Below are positions 11,112 through 23,100 of a stretch of 64,000 nucleotides of DNA, one piece after another; positions within the stretch are counted from its first letter, which is position 1, and each line of letters starts with the position of its first letter. The DNA is taken from positions 60,255,816-60,319,815 of the forward strand of contig OZ024938.1 in assembly GCA_964017235.1 (NCBI GenBank), in the 5' to 3' direction. Made by a program: the position numbers and the translations under genes. The DNA comes from Sabellastarte sp. h YS-2021. Its lineage: Eukaryota; Annelida; Polychaeta; Sabellida; Sabellidae. The notes beneath the pieces were generated by a model that saw nothing but the letters and a program-made list of their open reading frames with translations, made no database searches and was not told the DNA's origin.

Positions 11112-14100
11112 GTGAGTAATTGCTGTGGCAATTTGATTAAGTCTCGAATTATCGCTCACACATTTGCTCGAGACGGTGTCCCGTGAAATTTTTCTTCTTC
11201 CTGTCTTTTTACCCGTTTCCACGCCATCGCGCATGCGCAGAAATGGTTATATTATAAACACTTTATTTAATATAATATCCAATATATTGTTGAAAGTTAT
11301 CGATATATGTACATTATATTTCTTAAACTATCATTTTATTATGCTACAATAGCTTACCATGTGGGACTTAATGCTGTTCTCGGGTTGCCACACCCGGGGC
11401 CAACGTCTTAGAAAAAAAGATCATTCTTGTTAGCCACCGGATATACTGGTAGTTGTCGTCACGTGATAACTTCTGACCAATCGCTCTACTTTCTCGTTGG
11501 CCACAATGAACTGGTAGCAGTTTGTAAATATACAGACATTTTCATTTATTTCTCAGTCTTTACGTATTGTTGGAGGCTCATATTTGAATATTTCATTTTA
11601 TATATATCATAGATTGTTCTGTAAAATTATTGATTTCACAACTTAAGTATTTTCCTTGCTTCCGCGTGTTTTGAGTTTTCTCGGTTCAGGCAATTTCAAT
11701 TGTACGTCTTTTTATTGCGTTAAAATGTCTCTCCATCAAGCAAACAAAGACAAACCGAGAGCTCAGAAATGCCGCCATTTTTGCTTCAGTTTTGATAATC
11801 ATAACTACTGCCCTACCTGTAGGGAGGCTGGCAAGGGAGATGACCCCTGTGTCACCTTTGAAGCGCCCTGCCATATTTGCACGTCTCTCACTGATGAGCA
11901 ATTGCCAAAAATTCAAAACAGGAAGCGGTACTTAAAAAAGCAAAAAGCGGAAACTAGTTCTAAAGATGAACTACATCTCTTGGGTGAAGGCGATGGGGAC
12001 TCTTTTACTGGCTCCAATGCAGACCTAGAGAGTGCTGCTGATAACTAGAGCTGTAATCATCAGTGATTTCTGTAGATCGACGCTCGCTTGTTAGATGCGA
12101 GTTGAACTCGAGTAAATGACACAAATATAAATAAAATAATAATGTCCAAATATTGTCATCAAGGGATCCGCCATTAACGTATTTAATACCATTTTATTGC
12201 AAAAAAATATATTCTGTTGCCGACAGGTATGTATGAGCACATTATGGAACATCCACGTAAATAAGGAAATAAAAAAAAAACGACCATTGCTCATTAAATT
12301 TTTTGTCTTTATGGTTAGATAAACTGTAAAAGTGCTGGTTTTATAACAAGACTAGTATATTATAATTTATTAAAAACTCGAGTTTAAATTACGTAAATCG
12401 ATGTCATCCCAAATATTGCCCACCGAGTTACGACTCGAGTTTCGGTCAACTCGTTACAGCACTACTGATAACCTCTTTACCTCACCCCCCCCGTCCTCAA
12501 CCTCTCGCCTTCAGTTCTTTATCATTAAAGACCCCAGCTAAAGCTGTCCCACCCACCCCAGGTACTGTTTTGCAAAACAAAATTCAAAGAAATTTAGAGA
12601 AATCCCTGGGTGATTCCTTAAATATACATTTACAGCAGCAAATGGGTTCCTTCCAGGCATCCATGTTAGAAGCATTTCAATCACTCCGAGAGGAGTTAGC
12701 AATTAAAAAGCCATCTGAGGTTGAACCCTCGCCTCATGCTTCAAAAGCTGGTCCATCCAGCAACATTGCTGCTCATCTGGACCTACCCCCTCCGAGGTCA
12801 AGTACTAATGCTCAGTCCGAGGCAATGGATGTGGACGTTGGTCCAGCACTCCCTCCTCGACTAGTACTTAACCAAACTACCTCGGATCAGTACGTTGCCC
12901 CTTCTGAGGCTATACCGAAGGATTCCTCATACTCACACAAAAAACAAAGCCACAGACAAACAGTAGCACCGAGCTCTGCCTCGGACCAACTGGATGAGGA
13001 TTCCGAAGAACCTCGGATCCATCCAACTAGACCTAAGAAGCACTCTGACAAGAGCAAGCATAAATCTAGGTCCAGATATGTGTCATCTTCAGAGGAAGAT
13101 CACTCCCCTGTTGCCAGACACAGGTCTTCTAAGCCCTCTAGGGCTCAGCCCTCAGGCGCAGCTTCTGATCAAGACCTCCCACAACATGATCCAGAGTATT
13201 CCAGACCCCCCTTATTATAGGGAAGTAGCCTTGTCTGACATTCCCTCCCAATACTCTGAAGAAGTAGATACCTTCAGGCGTATCCTCTCTCTCCCTGACC
13301 CCAGGGACTCTATGCCTAGGTCTTCAACTTCAGTGTTGGGTCTGGATGACGAAAAAGGCCGTCAAGAGCTCAGACCTAGAGGCCCTTCCTCTATTCTACC
13401 ACTTAGCTCAGTTATCAAGGACGCCTTTGATAAATTTCAACATGATTTTAAAGCTGCCAATTTAGCTGAGGGCAAATATGTCAAGCCTCCTCCATCCACT
13501 TCTAAGTGGTATAAGGTTGGACAGCCCACTTTTCAAGACAAAATTCAGGAGTTGAATACAGACTTTGCTAAGATCTGTATTACTCCTAGACCTCCTGGGG
13601 CACCAGTAGCCAAAGTTCCTCTGCCAGTTCTTAAGGAGCTGGAACATCAGGCTAGACAAAATATTTCAACCCTCCACTTCACCGCTGCCTTTGCCAAAAC
13701 CTCTTCTTCTTGCAATGCTTCCTTGGAAAAGTGCCAACATAGCATTAAGTCAACTGTCAAGAAGATAAAATCTTAGATCCAGAAAGGTGCCAATCCTGAG
13801 AAAGCAGCAAAGCGCGGATATGAGGAAGTTGCTGAGTACATGGATTTTTGGAACAAGACGGTTCTTGTTCAACATAGAGCTCTTACCTGTCTCAGCAAAT
13901 CTCTAGCCCATATTCTCCAGAGGGAATTATATTCCATGGCTAATAGCGGTGTAATGGTAAATCTTCCCCCCATAAAATATTCCCCCCCGGGGGGAGGATT
14001 TTCTAGAAAATATTACCCCCGGGGGTATATTTTCTAGAAAATATTCCCCTCCGGGGGGGAATATTTTCTAGAAAATAATACCCCCCGCCTGAAAATTTTC

Positions 14101-17100
14101 CCCCCCACCTAAGGACATTAATCTTGAACTGTTAGTTTTGTACTTTATTAGTTTTTACAATATCTGTCATACAGACCTGCTGTTTGCCATTTCATATTTT
14201 GCTATCCTTTTAGATTTGTGATAGTAATACCTTCCATTTTGGTGGAACTATTAGGTTTCCTTGTTGCATCACTTATTTGAATGAAACAAAAACATGACAC
14301 ATATGCAGACCTGTACCTGTACTTTAGCATTGTATATGTTTATTTCATTAATAATACCTTCCATTTTGGAAGATCCATTAGTTTTACTTGTTGTATAACT
14401 TCTTTGAATGAAATAAAAAAATCATTAAACTCATTATGCAGACCTGTACTTTATCAGTGTATGGTTTTACTTCAGATTACTTCTAATATCATCATTACCT
14501 AACATTTATTTTTATCTATCATGGTCACTTATGGTGTGAATTCTATGAATGGAATGAACACCCATTAAACAGCACAGTATTTTAGGGTTTGATCTTTTCT
14601 TCTGGTTAGGTATATTATAATAATAACTTGCATTCCAAACTTTCAGGTTTACTTTTTGTATAACTTCTAATCATTGAAATTTAAATAAGATATTTCAAAA
14701 GTGTAATCTTCAACAGTAATTTAGAATTTGATATTGTCTTCTGGTTAGGCTTATTATTGTAATAGCTTACATTCCAAATTTTCTGGTTTATTTTTGTATG
14801 ATTTCTGTAAATAAAAAGACAATCATTTTTATTTAAACAAGAGAAATCAAAAGTGTAACCTTAAACATATTAGATAATTAATTTGAATAAGATAATAGAA
14901 CAAAATACTAGACATCTCTATTCTGGTAAAATATTTATAATTGCAATATAGGTTATGTTTGGATTATTTTTTTCTCTATGAAGTGCTTCTGCATTAACAT
15001 ATACCATTAAATTAAATACAAATGGATTAATCTTATTATTGATATTCTAACTGGTTCTTTTATGTTGTTTATTGCAATAGAGATGGGTTGACAAAGTCAA
15101 AAGTGTGAATGTGGCTTCTTTCTGTTTCTTCCAGCTAATTGAATTAGTATGCATGGCTTCTTATAATCCATGGAACTGACTTTGAATAGAGAAACTAAAT
15201 CAAAGAAGTTATCTTGTGTCAGTTAATATATGTAGTTCACACCAAAAGATTTGTACACTGTTTAAATAAAGACAATTTGAAAATATTAATAATTTTTTAT
15301 CATTATCACAGGTGGGGGGGTAAATTTTCATGGCGGGGGGGACTATTTTCTAGAAAATTTTGCCCCCCGGGGGGGGGGGGGAGATTTTACGGGGGGGAAG
15401 ATTTACTTTTACACCGGCTTGCTTAGGTGCGAAGCCGAAATGACTCTATTACATCCCCAGCTAGGGGAAACGAGACACCAAGAACTTAGGAACTCGTCCT
15501 TCTGGGACTCCTCCTTGTTCGAGTCTCAACTCATAAAGGAAGGTGAGGACTTCCTTCTCAAAAAAGGCACCTCAAAAGATTCTCAGGGTTTCGCACCCTA
15601 CCAGAATAAGCCCTTTCGTGGCCCCCACAAGAAAAGAGGCTCCTACAGGAAACGCCCCTATGGGGGCAATACCTCTCAAAGCAGTAACCAATCCTTTCCC
15701 TTGGGAAGAGGAAAATCCAACTTCAGAGGCCCCAGGGGTCGTTTTCGACCCCACAATAGGGGAAGGGGGCGTGGAAACCCCCCTTCCCAATGACTCCTCC
15801 AAAGCCTCACTCAGTCCACCAGTAGGAAGTCGCCTCCGTTCTTTCAAGAGAGACTGGCTAATAAACAAATGTTCTCAAAACGTGTTAAACATTATCACCA
15901 ATGGCTACGTTCTGCCATTCCGTTCAAAGCCAAACTTGATCAGATTTCCTCTGATTCTGTCAGAGTACAAGGCCCAACAAAAAGACCAAGCCTTGGCCAC
16001 TTGTATCCAGTCTCTCTTGTCAAAGAACGCTATCGAAAGGGTGGAAAACGTAAAATCTCTCGGGTTTTACAGTCGCCTGTTCCTAGTACCCAAGCCTCAC
16101 CAAAGGTGGAGGCCAGTCATAGACTTAAGCAGGCTCAACACTTTTCTACATGTAGAAAAGTTCAAAATGGAAACCCCGGAGTCCATCAGGACTTCCCTGG
16201 TCCCAGGGGAGTGGGTATCGTCGATAGACCTGTCAGACGCATACCTTCACATCCCCATCCATCCAAACTCAAGGAAATACCTAAGGTTTTGCTACAAGGC
16301 CCAGGTGTTCCAGTTCACCTCCCTACCTTTCGGACTGGCCACAGCCCCCCAGGTCTTTACGATGATCGTAAAGGAAGTGAAACTAATGGCTCTCTCAAGA
16401 GGACTCAGAATTCACCAATACCTGGACGACTGGCTGATCAGGTCCCAGTCTCAGGAGGAATCCCAAAGGGACACACAGGCAGTGGTAGACCTAACCCAAT
16501 CCTTGGGTTGGATAATCAACCAAGAAAAATCAGAACTGAAACCTACTCAGGTGTTTTCGTTCGTCGGCTACGAATACCACCTAGATTCAGCCCTTGTAAG
16601 ACCCACTCACGAGAGATGGCTCAAACTTCAGGATTTGATCCTACGACTCAAGTCAAAACGTGTTTTGACTGCAAGATGTTTGATGTCTCTAATTGGGTTG
16701 CTAGCCTCAACGGAGAAAATGGTCCCGGAGGGACGCCTTCACATGAGGCCCTTTCAGTTTCATCTCAAGGAGCACTGGAGATATCCTCAGTCGCTGGACA
16801 ACCTCCTTCCTTGGACAGAAGCCATTGTAGCCCACCTAGATTGGTGGCAAAACCCCTCAAATGTGATGAAAGGCTCAGACCTTCATCCCAAGGACCACAG
16901 TATCCAACTCTTTACCGACGCCTCAAACGAAGGTTGGGGCGCTCACTTAGATCAAAATTCTACAAAAGGGCTGTGGTCAGATCGGGAAAAAAGGCTACAC
17001 ATAAATGTCCTGGAATTGAAGGCGGTCTCTCTGGCCCTTCGAGACTTCAAGGACCAGTGCCAGAATCAAACAGTGTTAGTTGCGACAGACAACTCAACAG

Positions 17101-20100
17101 TGGTAGCCTACATCAACAAGCAGGGGGGAACTCACTCAGCAGAGATGTGCGCTCTCCTGTGGAAAATCATGACCTGGTGCCATCACTACCACATAACAAT
17201 GAAAGCCAGGCACATTCCAGGGTGTCTGAATGTGATGGCCTACCTACTGTCCAGGTCCAACCAAGTGCAGTCAACAGAATGGTCTCTGCACCCACAGGTC
17301 TTCAAACAAATCTGCCAGAAGTGGTTCACCCCTCATGTAGACTTATTCGCCACTCACCTGAACCACAAACTCCCACTATATGTGTCTCCTATCCCAGACC
17401 CAAGTGCCTGGGACATAGATGCTCTGAACATAAACTGGACCAACCTCACGGCCTATGCCTACGCTCCTACGGCTCTCCTTCACAAGGTGATCCAAAAGAT
17501 CAAGCAATGCCATTGCCTGATCATCGTGATAGCCCCAGGCTGGCCAGGGATGCCCTGGTTTTGGGACCTAGTGCAGCTCTCAACAGAGATCCCACTACAA
17601 CTCCCAGTGTCAACGACCCTGCTAAAACAGTCCCACAAATATGTGTTCCACAACAACCCACAACAGCTGAACCTCCACGCCTGGTGTCTAGGAGTGGACA
17701 ACTCCAAGAACAAGGCTTCTCTGTGGAGGTGGCAGAGAGAATTGCTGCCCCTCAGCGGTCATCAACAAGGACCATCTACAAGTCAAAGTGGGCCCTATTT
17801 GAAAAATGGTGCAGAGAAAATTCGGTGGATTTCTCCACTCCATCTGTGAAACAAATCTCAGATTTTTTCATGTACCTGTACCAAGACTTAAACAGGCGCC
17901 CCTCGACCATTGATGGTTACAGGACTGCAATCGTTGACACTTTGGGCCCAACGGCCCAACACATTGCACACAATGCAGACCTTCATAGGTTACTCTCCAG
18001 TTTTCACAGGGATCGTCCTAAAAGTTCCAGAAATTTACCCAAGTGGAACCTTTCTGTTGTCCTTAACGAGCTCACCAAAGCACCATTTGAGCCCATGAAA
18101 GACCCAGACCTCAAACATCTTACTCTCAAAACTGCTTTCTTGCTAGCCTTGGCCTCCGGCAAGCGCCGCAGCGAAATCCATGCCTGGGTCGCGAACAAAG
18201 TATCTAATTTAGGTCAATGGGAAAAGGTGGCCTTGTTCCCTTCTTCTGATTTCATAGCCAAAAACCAACTAGCAAGAGAAGGTTCTCAAAGTGTGTCACC
18301 AGTGACTATCCCTGCTTTGACTACCATTGTAGATAGACAGTTTAAGGAAGACAGGACCCTGTGTCCCGTGCGGGCCCTGAGGTTTTATTTGGACCGAACT
18401 AAAGACCTGAGAGGGTCACGTTCTCTTCTTTTCATCTCCTTTAAGAAAGGACATACCTCAGACATCAGACCCGCTACACTCTCTTCATGGTTGAAACAAA
18501 CCATCCTACTTTGTTACAAACAAGCAGATCAGCAAGCCTTGGACTTGGTCCAAGTCAAAGCGCATGACATCCGGGCCTTCGCGGCCTCTAAGGCCTTTTA
18601 CGGTGGAGTATCGGTGGACCAAATCATGCAAGCCTGTCACTGGAAAGCTCACAACACATTTACAAATTTTTACCTAAAAGACCTTACTTGGTTGGACACC
18701 GACAACAATATGTATCTGGGACCCGTGGTGGCGGCACAACAAGTCCTAGATCCTTCCCCTCTGACCAGTTGTCCTCGGAAAGAAAAAAAGGGGGGGGGGG
18801 GGGGCACATCCGCTACAACCAAGTCTTCAGGAGTCTCTCCCAGGATCTAGGTATTCCTTTACCTTCAAGATGTTACGTGTAAGGTCATTTTATTTTTTAA
18901 TTATCAGGTTATTTCTATTAAGGACTTATTCAGTTGTCGTTAATCTCATATTTCAGGTTAAAAATTTCATGAGATGCCCAACCACTGGGTTGGTCAGTCA
19001 CACGTGAAGGTCTCCTAGGGACCCTTAGACCTCGAAGTGAGCACCGCTGCACTTCCGTCCTACTACCAAACATCTGGACAGTTTTAGCACTGTCCCTCTT
19101 TTACTTAGGTTTTTTGGCTCGTTACAGGCCCGATCTTCGGGATCGGGGCACTGTAAAAGGGACTCAGACTGGTATTTGTGGCACTATTCTGTATATACTA
19201 ATTCAAATCTTAGAAAAAATGACATATCTTCCAGTCTCAGCTGTAATCCCGCCACCGGGCGGTTGAATTCAGCATTAAGTCCCACATGGTAAGCTATTGT
19301 AGCGTAATAAAATTGAAAATTTTAATTACTTAAATGTAGCTTTTATAAGCTACAAGCTTACCATGTGGGACTTAGGAGAGTCCCACCCTGCCTCCCCGCT
19401 GTTTACAGCTGAGGGGTAGGTTTAATAAAAAATTTCAACGAGAAAGTAGGGCGATTGGTCAGAAGTTATCACGTGACGACAACTACCAGTATATCCGGTG
19501 GCTAACAAGAACGATCTTTTTTTCTAAGACGTTGGCCCCGGGTGTGGCAACCCGAGAACAGCATTAAGTCCCACATGGTACGCTTGTAGCTTATAAAAGC
19601 TACATTTAAGTAATTAAGCGTCCCTTGCGGGACGCTTGTTTGTGTATGGGAGAGCTTCTGGCTCCGCCGGCTCTGCCGGCTCCTGCGGCTCCTGCGGCTC
19701 CGCCGGCTCCGCATTTTGTTTTCCTTATAACTCTGTAACCGTTAGGCGGATTCTTTTCAAATTTGGCAGGTTTAGGCAGTAGCCTTGGGGATTTTTTTTG
19801 AATATGCTGCAGTGACATTTCAACCAATCAGAGAGGTCACATGACCAAAAATGTCTTTTTTCGATGGGGAAGCTTGTCCGGATGATAACTTGAAAGGAAT
19901 TTTATCAATTCACCTGAAACTTGGCAAATACATTCATTCTATTAAAATCTGGAAATCATTAGATTTTGGCATTGATTGGTCAAGAAATGGCCGAGTCATT
20001 AATGATTAATTAATCATTACGAATTTTCCAAATAAGGAAAACACAAAAATGCTTATATCTCGAAAACCGTGCTAGATAGAGCGATTTCGACGAAATTTTT

Positions 20101-23100
20101 GACCCACAGGGTATCTCTGCGGAGTAGTTTTCCCAATTTTCAAAAAATTTTTGTCTCGCCCAAAATGGCGGCCATTTTGAATTTTCGAAATTTTCGCAAA
20201 AATTGCAAAACACAAAAATGCTTATATCTCGAAAACCGTGCTAGATAGAGCGATTTCGACGAAATTTTTGACCCGCAGGGTATCTCTGCAGAGTAGTTAT
20301 CCCAATTTTGAAAAAAATTTTGTCTCGCCAAAAATGGCGGCCATTTTGAATTTTCGAATTTTTCGCAAAAATTGCAAAACATAAAAATGCTTATATCTCG
20401 AAAACCGTGCTAGATAGAGCGATTTCGACGAAATTTTTGACCCACAGGGTATATCTGCAGAGTAGCCATGCCAATTTTCAAAAAAATTTTGTCTCGCCAA
20501 AAATGGCGGCCATTTTGAATTTTCGAATTTTTCGCAAAAATTGCAAAACATAAAAATGCTTATATCTCAAAAATCCTGCTAGATAGAGCGATTTCGACGA
20601 AATTTTTGACCCGCAGGGTATCTCTGCAGAGTAGCCATGCCAATTTTCAAACAAAAAATTTCTCGCAAAAAATGGCGGCCATTTTGAATTTTCGAATTTT
20701 TCGCAAAATTGCAAAACACAAAAATGCTTATATCTCGAAAACCGTGCTAGATAGAGCGATTTCGATGAAATTTTTGACCCACTGGGTATCTCTGCAGAGT
20801 AGCCATGCCAATTTTCAAAAAAATTTTATCTTGCCAAAAATGGCGGCCATTTTGAATTTTCGAATTTTTGCGCAAAAATTGCAAAACACAAAAATGCTAA
20901 TATTTCGAAAACCGTGCTACATAGAGCGATTTCGACGAAATTTTTTATCTTCAGGGTATCTCTGCAGAGCAGCTATCCCAAAGAGCTTTCACTTGGTGAA
21001 GTTTCAGACCCATAGCTAATTGCTCACCTACTCAAAAAGAGTAAATGCGAATTACCTCTAAAAGTATTGCAGATGGCCAATTTTTCTCAAATAACTCATT
21101 CACCTACTTTTGGAAGAGCTTTCACATGGTGAAGTTTCAGACCCATAGCCAATTACTCACCTACTCAAAATGAGTAAATACGAATTATCTCTAAAAGTGT
21201 TGCAGATAGCCAATTTTTCTCAAATAACTCATTCACCTACTTTTGGGAGAGCTTTCACATGGTGAAGTTTCAGACCCATAGCTAATTATTTACCTACTCA
21301 AAATGAGTAAATGCTAATTATCTGTAAAAGTATTGCGGATACCCAATTTTTATCAAATAACTCATTCATCTACTTGTGGGAGAGCTTTCACATGGTGAAG
21401 TTTCAGACCCATAGCTAATTACTCACCTACTCAAAATGAGTAAATGCGAATTATCTGTAAAAGTATTGCAGATAGCCAATTTTTCTCAAATAACTCATTC
21501 ACCTACTTTTGGGAGAGCTTTCACTTGGTGAAGTTTCAGACCCATAGCTAATTACTCACCTACTCAAAATGAGTAAATGCGAATTATCTCTAAAAGTATT
21601 GCAGATAGCCAATTTTTGTCAAATTAATCATTCACCTACTTTTGGGAGAGCTTTCACTTGGTGAAGTTTCAGACCCATAGCTAATTACTCACCTACTCAA
21701 AATGAGTAAATGCGAATTATCTCTAAAAGTATTGCAGATAGCCAATTTTTCTCAAATAACTTATTCACCTACTTTTGGGAGAGCTTTCACTTGGTGAAGT
21801 TTCAGACCCATAGCTAATTACTCACCTACTCAAAATGAGTAAATGCGAATTATCTCTAAAAGTATTGCAGATAGCCAATTTTTCTCAAATTAATCATTCA
21901 CCTACTTTTGGGAGAGCTTTCACTTGGTGAAGTTTCAGACCCATAGCTAATTACTCGTCTACTCAAAATGAGTAAATGCGAATTATCTCTAAAAGTATTG
22001 CAGATAGCCAATTTTTCTCAAATAACTCATTCACCTACTTTTGGGAGAGCTTTCACTTGGTGAAGTTTCAGACCCATAGCTAATTACTCACCTACTCAAA
22101 ATGAGTAAATGCGAATTATCTCTAAAAGTATTGCAGATAGCCAATTTTTGTCAAGTAACTCATTCACCTACTTTTGGGAGAGCTTTCACTTGAAGTTTCA
22201 GACCCATAGCTAATTACTCACCTACTCAAAATGAGTAAATGCGAATTATCTCTAAAAGTATTGCAGATAGCCAATTTTTGTCAAATTAATCATTCACCTA
22301 CTTTTGGGAGAGCTTTCACTTGGTGAAGTTTCAGACCCATAGCTAATTACTCACCTACTCAAAATGAGTAAATGCGAATTATCTCTAAAAGTATTGCAGA
22401 TAGCCAATTTTTCTCAAATAACTCATTCACCTACTTTTGGGAGAGCTTTCACTTGGTGAAGTTTCAGACCCAAAGCTAATTACTCACCTACTCAAAATGA
22501 GTAAATGCGAATTATCTCTAAAAGTATTGCAGATAGCCAGTTTTTTCTCAAATTAATCATTCACCTACTTTTGGGAGAGCTTTCACTTGAAGTTTCAGAC
22601 CCATAGCTAATTACTCACCTACTCAAAATGAGTAAATGCGAATTATCTGTAAAAGTATTGCAGATAGCCAATTTTTCTCAAATAACTCATTCACCTACTT
22701 TTAGGAGAGCTTTCACTTGGTGCAGTTTCAGACCCATAGCTAATTACTCACCTACTCAAAATGAGTAAATGCGAATTATCTCTAAAAGTATTGCAGATAG
22801 CCAATTTTTCTCAAATTAATCATTCACCTACTTTTGGGAGAGCTTTCACTTGGTGAAGTTTCAGACCCATAGCAAATTACTCACCTACTCAAAATGAGTA
22901 AATGCAAATTATCTGTAAAAGTATTGCGGATACCCAATTTTTATCAAATACTCATTCATCTACTTGTGGGAGAGCTTTCACTTGGTGAAGTTTCAGACCC
23001 ATAGCTAATTACTCACCTACTCAAAATGAGTAAATGCGAATTATCTCTAAAAGTATTGCAGATAGCCAATTTTTCTCAAATTAATCATTCACCTACTTTT

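Larger units (their letters stand above)
11334..19617 (+). mobile_element. DIRS-type tyrosine-recombinase retrotransposon, copy 1
   Basis: An 8.3-kb element with the DIRS layout: 147-bp inverted terminal repeats (11353-11499 and 19436-19582), outer extensions, and an internal complementary region (19270-19374) matching both outer ends head to tail. It has ORF1 (gag-like), RT/RNase H, and a tyrosine recombinase in an overlapping frame; there is no integrase and no target duplication. RT and recombinase frames are open. ORF1 is broken by a hAT-type MITE, a second inverted-repeat insertion, at least two frameshifts and a stop. It sits 222 bp inside RPA3 intron 1, in the same orientation. Confidence 0.92.

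Noticed and set aside
13840..14037. 65-codon ORF as an independent gene
   Set aside because: It is DIRS ORF1 continuing past a stop into the inserted element.
15572..15868. 98-codon antisense ORF
   Set aside because: Shadow of the RG-rich ORF1 end and RT start; no domain of its own.
20010..21019. Several overlapping ORFs of 67-137 codons on both strands
   Set aside because: They are frames across the 170-bp satellite; the peptide repeats with the unit and has no domain.
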